A stretch of 64,000 nt of DNA from Pempheris klunzingeri. Lineage: Eukaryota > Chordata > Actinopteri > Acropomatiformes > Pempheridae. The translations under genes were made by a program, and so were the position numbers. Below are positions 1 to 17,200 of this stretch, piece after piece. The stretch spans positions 16,315,644-16,379,643 of the forward strand of contig NC_092034.1 of NCBI RefSeq assembly GCF_042242105.1, written 5' to 3'. The notes beneath the pieces are model-generated. The model was given only the letters and a program-made list of their open reading frames with translations, did not search any database and had not been told where the DNA came from. Each line of letters opens with the position of its first letter. The first letter of the stretch is position 1.

Positions 1-118
1 CAAAGAAACCTCAGCAGGCACTGCTACTACTGACAAAGATACCTCAGCAGGCACTGCTACTACTGACAAAGATACCTCAGCAGGCACTGCTACTACTGAC
101 AAAGATACCTCAGCAGGC
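1..118 (+). repeat. 33-bp tandem repeat, possibly Thr-rich coding
   Basis: About three and a half copies of a 33-bp unit (CAAAGATACCTCAGC... to ...CTACTGA) run off the left edge. The unit is exactly 11 codons. The frame beginning at position 2 is open through all copies and on to a TAA at 164-166, reading repeats of TATTDKDTSAG, a Thr/Ser/Ala-rich mucin-like sequence. It could be the 3' end of a gene lying to the left, or a non-coding minisatellite that is open because it has 33-bp periodicity. I see no splice or start evidence inside the window. Confidence 0.75.
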
Positions 119-704
119 AGACGTGCATCAGCTGTTAGCTACAAGTGTGTGAACCACACAACTTAATCGCCATGAAATTTGTCTCAAAAGATAAAAACTT
201 GGATTCATAAACATGTATGCAATTTCATTTAAAGAGCCAATTTACAATACGCTCTGATAAAATACCTCGAGAGTACGCACCTCATACCCTCAGATGATGT
301 CAGAGTTCAGTGATTATTTTTGCCGGGGCCATTCTGTGCCACTATTTCAATGGACTCTCAAACCTCCTAATAACAATACGCAACATGGGGGGGGATATTA
401 GTGGGGATATTAGACATGCAGTAAAAACCCGGTGCTGGGAGGATGACTACTGTTTGGAGATGTACTAAACTTAGCTCTTCTCTGCCATCTGCTGGCTACA
501 TATGAAATGAAGCTGTGAGGTTTGTGCTTGCAGGCTCAGCATGCTGGTGACATCCCAGTCAGAAGGGCCAGGGTGTGCAGAGGCCTATTGAAATGCGCCT
601 ATGATAAACCTCCTGCTGGAACCATAAGTGTTGTATTTGATCTTCTGGAGGGAGTGACATGAGGCAAAGACACTGTCTGAAAGGAACAGGTGTTCAAAAA
701 CAAC

Positions 705-857
705 GGCAGGTTTAGTTGCTGTAGTTGTGGGTCGTCCATCAATTGGAAGATCGCTGGTTTGATCCCCGACTTGCAACTTCAGTGTGTGAATGTGTGTGAA
801 AGAACAGTCTCCTCCAAGTTTGATTCCTCCTGTGTGAGTGGGTGAATGAGGATTGAG
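705..857 (+). repeat. tRNA-derived SINE-like repeat (copy A)
   Basis: The left part carries a pol III B-box-like string (GGTTTGATCC at 756-765) behind a tRNA-like head (GTGGGTCGTCC at about 728). A TGTGTGAAAGAACAGTCTCCTCC core follows. The core recurs inverted at 3510-3660 and again at 57345-57442, and the tail recurs at 23115-23148 and 49736-49770. The head plus LINE-like tail pattern matches what I know of fish tRNA-derived SINEs. The exact family name is not assigned. Confidence 0.6.
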
Positions 858-902
858 TAGTAGTAGTAGTACTACTAGTACTAGTAGTACTAGTAGTAGT
901 AG
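856..902. repeat. AGT/ACT trinucleotide repeat, self-complementary
   Basis: Runs of AGT switch to ACT and back, so the 47-bp block can pair with itself (for example TACTAGTAGTACTAGTA). It directly abuts the SINE-like repeat and may have grown from its 3' tail. Confidence 0.8.
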
Positions 903-1969
903 GACTTTCAGTAGTCACAATGACTAGAAAGCCATTTAGTTTGTGCTGATTTGGCCCAGTTATGATAAACCTTACACTTTTCTGTCATTAAACAGAAATT
1001 CAGCATACTTTTAGTGGTGCCTATGTGCCGAAAGTTTGACCAATTTACCAAATGTATAGATGTTTTATGTTAGAATTGTTAAATAATTTAAGTTTACTGT
1101 TTTCGTGTAGTTTATTGCTAAAAAAAAGTTTTATATATTACATTTTTTTTCTAAAAAAGGTCAAACTTTGAATGAACCTATGAAAGGTTCCCTTCTGGCA
1201 TCGAGTCACATATTCTACTCTTTACCGTGGGAACACTGGGGTAAGTGTTGATCAGCTGAGCGCTCAGTGATGGCTGCTTTGGTAGAAAACTCCAACCTTG
1301 GAACAACACGCTGTGAAAAAGAGGAGAGAGAAAATATTTGCAGTGTACCGACATGATGATCATCGAACATCATATTTCCCAACTATTCTGGTTTGAGGCC
1401 AACTGATTTGCATTAGAAGTTCCAACGGTGTCTTAGATGGCATCATTTAGCATACGGTCTCTTAAAAAGAGAAGGACAGAACCAATGTGGGCTGTGGGAA
1501 TAAGAAACGCCGGACATTTCCCCCCCCACTACAAACACACACACTCTTCTGTTACGTGATGATAAAGGTCATTCTGGCTTGTGTGTGGACAGGAGGGAGT
1601 AGGAGAAAGGTTTGAAGAGTCTGCAGTTAAAGGTGAAATTAGAACTAGTGGAGCGGAGAAGTATGAAACAAACCTCACCTGGAGACATCAGCTGGACCAG
1701 GTCAACGCTGACCACCTCATCTGGAGATAAAAGGTATGAAGTCGAGAAAGATTCACAGCATCTTTTATATCAAGACCATCATCACTACAGTAGTTTCAAA
1801 CTAGTAAACTGGCAGTAGCTGTTCTGTAGCAGCCGTGTGGACATAGATACATAAACATTATACTCGTGTCAGAGGGTCCTCATGTGGAGCTCAATTTCTT
1901 GGTCTTAAAGGATCATTTCAGCAAACTAATGGACCGAAGCAGAAGCAGCGCGGCAACTCCCATGCTCTG

Positions 1970-2100
1970 CGACGTAAAACGACTGTTTTTGTCAATGGAG
2001 TCTGGTGGCTTTGAAGAGAGCGACACGTACAACGGCTGTTTCTGGTTAACAAAAAGGTCTCAGGTTTATCTCTGCAGGGATCTGTAGGGATCTGTAGGGA
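1970..2100 (+). repeat. Dispersed repeat, GTCAATGGAGTCTGG family (copy 1)
   Basis: The string TGTTTTTGTCAATGGAGTCTGG, followed by a TTAACAAAAAGG-type segment and a GGGATCT-type end, recurs at 25591-25735 and, more diverged, at 36631-36725. The three copies show this is an interspersed repeat. I do not know its class. A short GGGATCTGTA tandem closes this copy. Confidence 0.6.
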
Positions 2101-2930
2101 TCTGAGCCTGAGCACTTTTAGTGGATGTAATTTGACCGGGTGCAGCTACCCCAAAGGATTAGGACGCAGCCATTCTGGCCCACTTGCTGACGGCTGCAGA
2201 CTGTACCTGCCAGTCATTTTAAACTGTTTGAACTGTTCTCAGTTGCAGTGATTTAATTTTTCACATAATGCATTAAAATAGTCCCACAATCCCGCTCTCT
2301 TTCAGCATGCTCCCACTGAACCCATAAGGTTTAACATTTTGGAGCAACAAACCTTCCTATGGTTGTGGGTTGTTGGACTGAGTGCATCCCTGGGTTCATT
2401 TCAGTGTTCCCTGCTGTCTTTTTGCATTATCTCTGCTGTTAGTCATTCCCCCAAACTTCTCCATAGGATGTGTTAAATTCCTCAACTTTTCTATTGTGGC
2501 CATATTCTTAAAAAAACTTGACAGTGGATCAGTAACAATCATGGTTACGTGTTGACTTTATCCTGCTTTACATCTTTTCTTTGAAATAAGTCCATTTGGC
2601 ACATGTCCGAAAGCTTTTGCTTCGAGCTAAAAAGGAATTAAAAAAAAAATTAAGTACACATCAGTTTCTTCCGTGAAATTAACAAAGTATATTCTCCCAA
2701 AGATTGTAGCAAAACAGAAATTTGGTATTTCTACTATTGATTCAACTAGAACATTGTGATGGATACATCACAGGAGGCACAAAGTAAAACTTTCAATAAA
2801 TAAAAAGAAACAGATGCTTCAATAAAAAAAACATCACTCTTGCATCTCGTGCGTACCATAAATAAAACAGGATGCTTTTTTATCAGATGTCTGAACTTCG
2901 TTTCAAGTTGTCCATTTGAGGTTCAAAGTT

Positions 2931-7214
<4,284 letters not shown>

Positions 7215-9896
7215 CTGTGCAGAGCAGATGTCTGCAGGCTAACGTTGCTGGTCAGATCACTTAGCTGTTGTGATGTTAGCCTGCTAGCTGCTCACGGCAG
7301 GAAGCTTCACTTGCCGCGTTTAGTGGCCAGTCACAGTCCCCCACTTTGTAATTTCTCGGAGAAGGAAATCTTTCAAAAGTACTCCATGGGCCTGACATTC
7401 AACCACAGAGAGACAAAACCAAGAAAACAAACACAGCAACTCAAAAAGTTGCTCAACTCAGCCGGGCAATTCCACATGGAACTGTTCTGATGGCGCGTAT
7501 GTGACGTCATTTAACTGCGCCAGACGCATCCATGGATTAGCGTCGCCAATTATTAAATTAACTTTACTTAGAAAATGTATGTAAAGGCGCTGCCATTTAT
7601 AAATGATACGATTCCCACATTTATTAATGGAATTACTGAACTTACAGTCCAAACAACATACAGCTCCATACACAAAACTCTCTCTTCTACCTTTATTCAC
7701 TGATTTATTTATATTTGTCATGTGAGAATGTGTGTGTATCTGGCATTTAATTTCTCCATTATATAAATAGTCTATAATAATAATGATGATTGTTATTTTT
7801 ATCTATTTGTTTTCATTGACCTCACACCGTTAAGAGATTTTCATCAGATCTTCATCGCTCTACGTGTGACCAATAAAATCGTATCAAATATGTCAATTAC
7901 ATGGAAAATTAGGATTTTCTGCCAAACGTGGTGTTTGTGATCACGGCTAAGAGCCAATCAAGTCAGAGCCAGGTTGATTAAGAATGATGGCGAAGACTTG
8001 TGTGCTGATTATGTACGGATAAATCCTCCACCAGGATGGATTATGTTCTCCAATTTAGAGAGTTCATTATTTCATCCTTTTAATTTACTTTACTTTACTG
8101 CCTGAGCTTTCCAGATGATTTCTTGCGTGTCTATAAATCTATAAAGATTTAATGTTGGAGATCAGCGAGCCTACTTTCAGTAATTCTAAGTGCGTTCCAT
8201 ATGTTAATCTTTAGCTTCTCGTTTTTTAGACACTTGGGATGAAACTTCTGTTAAAATACAAATGTGTACATTGACACTTGAGGTCATTCTTTTTCCCAAA
8301 CCCCTGTACACACTGAGAATATTATCTACTTGATATATCAAACATCTAGTACAGACGATTCAGTAATAACACTGCATCTTGGTGATGATCTATGCTATAT
8401 CAGATATATGAGCTAGTATAGAAAACAAGGATAAACTCTTGTGGTTAAATATTGAGTAATGTATGTAAATGAGGAATAACAGCACAGCTTCTTTCTTACA
8501 CAAAGTATGCAGCGCACTTCAGACAGATTTCCTTTAATCAGTTTCAACAAGTCATACCTGCCCAATCCCATAGGCCTGGTCACCATATCAAAATCTGCAG
8601 GTTATGTTTTGTAAAGTTAGGTTAGGTTAGTTAGGGTATTATCACAGCGTAGCTATTTTTTTAACATCTCTTACTAAACTAAATATGTATAAGAAGCCCC
8701 AGTTCATTATAAATCTGGCACGGCATTAACATAAGTTGCATGAAAATTGAATGACACACAAATCTGATGAAACCTGTGAGGGGGGAGATGAGGGAGCGGT
8801 CTGCCCATTCGCCATGCTAACCGTGCTGAGAACTCTGAATGGTGGCACCGGTGTGCTTTCACGCATTAGTGATACAACAATCCTTTATTCTTGTGTCGTG
8901 TCCTTGTACATTCACACCGTAGGCCTGTGAAGCACACTCTGAGGTTAATGTCGTTGTTGGTTGGCGGATGAATTCCAGGACAAGAAACCAGAGAGCAGTG
9001 GAGGAAGGAGCCCAGAAATGAACTGTAGAGTTTTACTTACTTTTTTAAATTGCTGATTTTGCACTCACAACAAAGGCAAATCATGTTTTGTTTTCATCCC
9101 TCTAATGCAAGAAAAGAAAGCTTTTATGTTCTCTCTTTAGCCACTTGAGATATTGTGCAGGAAGGCATTGAATTGAGGAAGCTGATAAATGACATGGTAA
9201 ATGAAATATAACAACGTATAGGTGCAAAACATCAGCATGTTAACGTTGTCATTGCTCAAAGGACTAATAACTGACGGTGTCAGACAAATAAAGTCCTGCA
9301 GTGGAGCAGAAGCATGGAGATAAATACTCGAGTAAAGTACAAATACCTTCGATATGTTCTTATGTGCAGTAATGGAGTAAATGGATTTAGTTACATTCCA
9401 TCACTGGCCTAACCGCTGCCTCACAGAGCTGCTAGCATGACCCTGTCTTATTTACATGTGGCAGTAGTTTATTCTTAGTTTAGTTGTGATTTAGTACGTA
9501 CTAGACCTAATTTTGAATTAATAGCAAATGTATTATACCGCTACACCAAAAACATGAGTTCCTATGGTATTCAGACACTTTTCCATTGTTATCCATTAGG
9601 AAATCAAAGTTTGGGCTCTACAGATGTGCTAGTGTGATCGTTTTACTAGTTCTCACACTATGCAGCCAGAGCTGCTGTGTGTCATCACCTCATATTCTAT
9701 TTTATTCCAGTCCCACTGTTATTCACTGATTCAGGGATTTCACACCTTTCTTCCTGCCCCTCCTACAACCGCATGATTGACAGGTGTCCATCACAACCAG
9801 TCCACTCCTCCCACTCCTCCTGTCATATTAAAGCCCAGTTCTCCCTATTGTGCTCCCAGTTTCCACCACCTGATCCCCAGTTCTGTACACACTAAG
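7215..9896. other. Intergenic region between trmt10a and the ETS gene
   Basis: The two genes are divergent (minus then plus), so this 2.7 kb should hold both promoters. Beyond the CRE-like site I see only AT-rich sequence, a short TTAGG-like run near 8610-8640, and no credible exon. The 5' UTR exons of either gene could lie here. Confidence 0.5.
7502..7509. promoter_or_regulatory. CRE-type palindrome upstream of trmt10a
   Basis: A perfect TGACGTCA lies about 290 bp upstream of the trmt10a start codon. This is the consensus CREB/ATF site. A promoter role is inferred from position only. Confidence 0.45.
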
Positions 9897-11182
9897 ATGG
9901 ACTGCAGTACTTACGGTAAGACAACTCCTGCTCCTTTTGTTCAGCGTTTCTCACTCTTCAGTCGACATTAGGATGAATTTGAATTGTTTCTGACATATTT
10001 CTTGTTCCAATCTGGTCTTTCTTGGGTGCATATTGACAGATATTATTATATCATGGCAGCATTTTACTTAAACAATGCTATTGAGTATTTCCAAGCAGTA
10101 TATTGAACTGTAAATACTCCACCAATAGTTTATGACACATTATAATGTAGTTGTAAGCAGATATAAGGACATTTTCAAGTGATGTGTTTAATCAACACAT
10201 AAAAAAAAACATGCGTATAAAACATGTAGGAATGGTCATAAATAGCTTAAATCATTTTTATTTTTTTTTTACCAAGTGCTTTTTATTGGGATATCTGCAT
10301 CACATACATCTTTCGTACAGTACATGTAACCCATTTTTATTTTAGTATAATAACACAACACATCACACACCCCAAATACCCTAAATGACAATGACAATAT
10401 CAAAAGTAGTAAAGAAAGGAAACAAACAAACAAAGAGTAAGAAAAATAATAAATAAATAAATAAAGAAAGAAAAAAGTGTGGTACACATAGGGCTGCATA
10501 ATCGATCAACATCAAATTGACAGCTTAAATAATTTTTAATGAGATGTGATTTCACACAAACAGATCTTTATGGCGCGCTATTAACTTTTAAAGCAAATAT
10601 ACGAATGACTCACAGGCAGTTTGGAACTCTTTGAAACTCCTCTTGATGAATACAGTTCACAGGATCGTCTTTGACCTCACAACAGTGATGTCTCAGGGCT
10701 GTCGGCCACATTTCATGGCCTCATCGGCGAGTGGAGTTATCTTGGAGAGTAAAATCAATCAATCAAAATAAAAGAGCACCTATGAATGAATAAATACATC
10801 ACAATAAATATGTCCTGCGTCACCCTGGGTTTGCAGTAATGACTGCCACTAGCTGGATATTATCCTGCCTGTGAAATGCTTTTGTACCAAAGTGATCTAT
10901 AAAGTAATTTGACGTAAAATATTGATTTAAAAATTATTTTAACTGTCTGTTAGCAACAGTCTGTTATACACACCAATGGTCTGCTATACAGAAACAGACC
11001 GTAGAATGCAGTAATAATCACTATATTCAACAAAGCACTGCAATAATAATATATTGTAGTTGCAGGAAACTACATTCAATTGTGTGTGTATCAATATATG
11101 GACTGTACATGTAGCATACACAGTTTTCGAGTTATATATAAATAAGAAGCACATGGAAGAATAATAAAAAGTATGCTGTATA

Positions 11183-11226
<44 letters not shown>

Positions 11227-14200
11227 GCTTCAAAGGACTACATTCAACAACTACATTACAGTGTCAAACTATAGATGGTTTGTAAATGCTAAATTGGGGG
11301 TTTTAAATAAAGTTTTCTGTAATAAAGTCTTACAATGTGAAGACGCTTTTGTTTGAAATTACATTGTAATGGAAATATACTGTATGGATTGTCCCAGAGC
11401 TGGATACCCTGGATGTCCCTCCTCTAACCCCGACCAGTAAGGAGCTCCTTAGCCAGGCGGTGAAGGCCAGTTTCGCTGGATTTGCCCAGGAGAGAATCAA
11501 CAATCACTTTCCACAGGGTATAGCCTGAGCCACATGCAGAATGTAGGACTAAGGCAGTGAATGTTTTTATCAGGGGAGGTACAGAGGTTAGAGAGCATTG
11601 TTTTGGTACATTCGGATAGGTAGAATCATGAACATTTGCATTTGTCCAGATCCAGCCTTGTGGTCTGACTGGGTGGTGAACTACTGGCTGGACTGGTGCC
11701 AAGCTGAGTTCAGTCTTCACTGCCTGGGTTCAGATCTGAGAGGCCTGCAGGGTAGCGAGCTGTGCGGCCTGGACAGAGAGTCTTTCCTGGCCCTGATGTC
11801 TGACTGCACTGCAGGAGAAATCCTGTGGGAGCATCTGGAGACCATGAGGAAAGGTAAAGGCAAAAACTGTGCTTTCAAAACTCACATTTTTGCTTGAAAT
11901 GTGCTCTGCAAGTGCTTTGTTTATTCAGCTTTAACACATCCTTTTTTGAAGTTTGCTGTATGTATATATGATGATTCAAGGTGTTTTTGCTTCATATTGT
12001 ATATCCAGTATTTGTAGATATGCTATGTATCCAGGTACATATACATATATACCTATGTGTATACATGACATAATACCACAGTGCAACCAGTGTCAAAAAC
12101 ATGTCATTTGAACTTGATCCTCCAGAGAATGAACATGATTGCGGTTCTTCATCACCGACATGTACAATACCGTCTTACTGCCAGCTCCAAATCAGCAAAG
12201 GTACTCACGTAATAATGTGTCTTCTTAAGCCTTTGGCTATTGTAATTACCATAATTACCACGATCACCTGTAATTACGACATTGTGACTTGTTAAAATAC
12301 ACTGAACAAAAACATAAACCAACACTTTCGCTCTCATTTTTCATGAGCTGAAATAAAAGATGTGAGACTTTTTATGCACTCAAAAGGCTTAATTGTCTCA
12401 AATGTTGTGCACAAATGTATTAAATCCATGTTAGTGAGCACTTGTTACTTGTCCTTGCCCAGATAATCCGTCCAGCTAGTCATAGCAAAGGGCCACTTTA
12501 AAATTTGGGCTGGAATATAAATCGAGTGGTGAATTGAGAGCTCTGTCTTCCAGCTCGGCTCCCTCTTCACCACAACGGTCTGGCACAGCACACACATTAG
12601 TGCTGATGCAATCCAACTGCTAATGCCATTCGGTCTCCCACTTGATTTTACCCTCACTCGTGAAAAGATACTTGAACTCCCTCGCATGGGGCGGTTACTC
12701 AATCCCAACCTGGAAGGGAGCAATTCCCCATTTTCTGGCCGAGAATCATGGTCTCTGACTTGGAGCTGTTATGTGTCATCCTGGCTGCTTTCCACTCAGC
12801 TGGTCAGGTCTGTTGATCAGCCAACAGGACCGTGTCATTTAGAAAAAGCAGAGACACAATTCAGAGGTTCTCTAACTCACCTTGGCTGAACCTGCCCGTG
12901 TATATCGCAAACAGAATAGTGACACAGCCTCGGCGGAATCTAACACCCAGTGAGAATGTGTTTGACTTTGTGCCGAGAAGGCAGACACAGCTCTAAGTAC
13001 CCTCCACAGGATTTCATGATTGGCCCAAACTCCCCTGACCCCCCACCATTAACCCTCAAGGATAAAGATCCAGTCCCCTGGTCTGCGGCCATCCTGCCAT
13101 CCTGCCATCAGCTTCAGTTCCTTCTCCATCAGATATTGTTGGACTGCAATGTCCACACGCCCAGGACCTGTAGTGCAGCTCACAGAGCATCCGACCTGTG
13201 TCATTTTCATGCTGTTTCATCAGTATCTTGACATGCCACACCTCTCAGGTAGATGGATTGTCTTGACAACAGGGAAGTGCTCACTGACGCTGGTTTTAAC
13301 AAATTGTGCACGAAATTTGAGAATTTCTTTTGTGTGCATAGAAAAATCTTTCATTTCAACTTGTGAAAAATGTGAGAAGTTTGCTGTGTTTATATTTTTG
13401 TAATCTGAATAATAGTGATAATGTGAAAGAATAATGTGTCTGTGTTCTCCTCAGAAAACTACTCAGACTATGCTAAGAAGTACTCAGACAAACACAGCTA
13501 CCATGTCCAGTACCATTCCACTGAGAGGACAGACCTTCACAGTCTGGACCTTTTGGCTTTACAACATCAAGACTACTACCTGGTCAAAAAGGAGGATCCC
13601 ACTGCTGCTCTGGTGCAGGAAACAGGTGACAGCAGAACATTTGCGTTTTGCACATACATTTTAACATTGTATGAGGTGTAAACTAGATGAAAGTGAATGT
13701 GAATTAATTCTCGGTCCTGAATCCTGATGCTGTTTTTGGTCTCAGTCAGATTGTAAAGAATAAATAAATAGAATGAAATAACTATTAAGGCAACCTGAAT
13801 CAGGAAAAAAAAAAAAAATTCTGTCTTACCTCCAGTGGCATTTTGACGTTTTTTGGTTTTATTTAACCAGGCTGTGAGATAATCCTCCCTGAGATTCTTA
13901 GAATTTTGCATCTGGTGTTTTGAGCAGAGCTGCGTTCATCTCATTATTATTATCAGCTTTGTTTTTAGGTCCGTGTAAACTCTATGGCACCAACGTTGAA
14001 CACCCAAAGGTCAAAGGAAGCATACACACAGATCTTTAGGACAAAGTTCTTCCAGCCATGACAACAAACAGTTAACTCTGCACCTTTTTTGATGGCTAAG
14101 TGAGACAAAGTGAATGTTACATCTTTGGTTATATGGATGTTTCTGCCCTCATCCATCTTCATGCTTCCGTCTTGCCAGGACTACAACAGATTGTAGAATG

Positions 14201-17200
14201 CCATAATTAACGCCAATTAAGAATGGAGTACTCAAAAAAGTTATGTAATAACTTCTTTTGGCACATTGTTTTGGTTCTGTGGCTGCAAATTCCTGTCTCA
14301 CTGATTCGTGACTCCATCTCCGGCAGCAGCAGGCAGCTGTTTTCAGTGGAAAAGCTCCATTCTTATCGATGCCGCTGTGCACTTCTACCGCAGAGACAGA
14401 CTTGGAAGTGGAGATTGCTCCGAGTGACGACTCCGACATAGTGGGTGCTCTATCGTGGACCGCTCCGCTCCAGGACATAGAGCCGATGATGGAGGAGACC
14501 ATATCTGAAGACGACTTCGCTTTGCCACAACCACACAGGAGCTTTAAAGAATATGTAAGCAGCAAAACCAACCAGGGCAGAGCTGTGATACCAGCAGCCG
14601 TCCTCGCTGGTTATACTGGTGAGTTAAAGGAGGTACTAGATCATATTTCTACATCTCATAAATTCATTTCAGTTCTAAATTTATGCATATCTACCACTAT
14701 GTTTCGATAGGAAGTGGTCCCATTCAGCTGTGGCAGTTTCTACTGGAGCTCCTCACAGACCGCAGCTGTCAGTCCTGTATAAGCTGGACAGGAGATGGGT
14801 GGGAGTTCAAGCTCAATGACCCTGATGAGGTAGCTACATAGTGCCTGTGGGTTTAAACGATATTGGACATAAAACACACAAAATACATTTGTTTTCTGTG
14901 GTATTCTCAGACAGTTTAGAAGATCAATGTCAGGTTCAGATACATCTTGGCCAAAAAACTCGAAGCAGGGGCAATTAGCCCAGCAAAAAGACCCAACTTG
15001 AAACAACCTCAAAGATGATCTTTCATAACCCATCCCTCAAACTGACAATCAACCGACGTTGAAACCTCTAATCGCTGTAGTAATTATGAAGGGAGCAAAG
15101 GAGGAAGTCAGAAACTAAGTCCACACATGGAGGGACGAGCTTGGTGTGGAGGAATGGATGAGTCAGACACAGGAGATTGCCAAAACCAGTTGGGTTTTTT
15201 GCTTGCTTGTGCCTGATCCCCATCCATTCTATAAAGGCTGCTCGAGACTCATGTATGTTGTTTTGGCAGTCATCGGAAATTCCACCTATTCTGTGTTTCT
15301 GCTATGAAATGGTATTATTTATTTATCTATCAATCAATTTATTTATTTTTACGATTGTGCCCAAGATATACAGTGGGGCAAAAAAGTATTTAGTCAGCCA
15401 CCAATTGTGCAAGTTCTCCCACTTAAAAAGATGAGAGAGGCCTGTAATTTTCATCATAGGTATACCTCAACTATGAGAGACAGAATGAGAAAAACAAATC
15501 CAGAAAATCACATTGTCTGATTTTTAAAGAATTTATTTGCAAATTATGGTGGAAAATAAGTATTTGGTCAATAGCAAAAGTTCATCTCAATACTTTGCTA
15601 TATACCCTTTGTTGGCAATGACAGAGGTCAAACGTTTTCTGTAAGTCTTCACAAGGTTTTCACACACTGTTCCTGGTATTTTGGCCCATTCCTCCATGCA
15701 GATCTCCTCTAGAGCAGTGATGTTTTGGGGCTGTCGCCGGGCAACACGGACTTTCAACTCCCTCCAAAGATTTTCTATGGGGTTGAGATCTGGAGACTGG
15801 CTAGGCCACTCCAGGACCTTGAAATGCTTCTTACGAAGCCACTCCTTCGTTGCCCGGGCGGTGTGTTTGGGATCATTGTCATGCTAAAAGACCCAGCCAC
15901 GTTTCATCTTCAATGCCCTTGCTGATGGAAGGAGGTTTTCACTCAAAATCTCACGATACATGGCCCCAGTCATTCTTTCCTTTACACAGATCAGTCGTCC
16001 TGGTCCCTTTACAGAAAAACAGCCCCAAAGCATGATGTTCCCACCCCCATGCTTCACAGTAGGTATGGTGTTCTTTGGATGCAACTCAGCATTCTTTCTC
16101 CTCCAAACACGACAAGTTGAGTTTTTACCAAAAAGTTCTATTTTGGTTTCATCTGACCATATGACAGTCTCCCAATCCTCTTCTGGATCATCCAAATGCT
16201 CTCTAGCAAACTTCAGACAGGCCTGGACATGTACTGGCTTAAGCAGGGGGACACGTCTGGCACTGCAGGATTTGAGTCCCTGGCGGCGTAGTGTGTTACT
16301 GATGGTAGCCTTTGTTACTTTGGTCCCAGCTCTCTGCAGGTCATTCACTAGGTCCCCCCGTGTGGTTCTGGGATTTTTGCTCACCGTTCTTGTGATCATT
16401 TTGACCCCACGGGGTGAGATCTTGCGTGGAGCCCCAGATCAAGGGAGATTATCAGTGGTCTTGCATGTCTTGCATTTTCTAATAATTGCTCCCACAGTTG
16501 ATTTCTTCACACCAAGCTGCTTACCTATTGCAGATTCAGTCTTCCCAGTCTGGTGCAGGTCTACAATTTTGTTTCTGGTGTCCTTTGACAGCTCTTTGGT
16601 CTTGGCCATAGTGGAGTTTGGAGTGTGACTGTTGAGGTTGTGGACAGGTGTCTTTTATACTGATAACGAGTTCAAACAGGTGCCATTAATACAGATAACG
16701 AGTGGAGGACAGAGGAGCCTCTTAAAGAAGAAGTTACAGGTCTGTGAGAGCCAGAAATCTTGCTTGTTTGTAGGTGACCAAATACTTATTTTACAGAGGA
16801 ATTTACCAATTCATTCATTAAAAATCCTACAATGTGATTTCCTGGATCCTTTCCCCCCATTCTGTTTCTCATAGTTGAAGTGTACCTATGATGAAAATTA
16901 CAGGCCTCTCTCATCTTTTCAAGTGGGAGAACTTGCACAATTGGTGGCTGACTAAATACTTTTTTGCCCCACTGTACAGCGAGCGAGACATTTTACTCAA
17001 GACAAGTTTAGCATTTTTGTACTGTAAATTATTTGACTTCCTGTATCAGCCCACACGGTCATATCAAAGTCATATGTATCATGTATCAAAGTCATATCAA
17101 TCACTTAATTTGACTGCTGCTATCAATTAACAATGCTTAACCATTAAATCTGCTACATGCAATATTGTTTTTAATCAGTATATTGCTGAAATGCTGAATT

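Larger units (their letters stand above)
167..2930. other. Intergenic stretch left of trmt10a
   Basis: Apart from the SINE-like copy, the trinucleotide repeat and the dispersed repeat at 1970-2100, I see no exon with convincing splice sites or protein similarity. Short open frames here lack any recognisable domain. The part nearest 2930 should include the trmt10a 3' UTR, but I could not find a clear AATAAA on the minus strand. Confidence 0.5.

Noticed and set aside
8605-8640. TTAGG-like run resembling a telomere repeat
   Set aside because: Only a few imperfect units. Fish telomeres use TTAGGG, so this is a chance or minor simple repeat.
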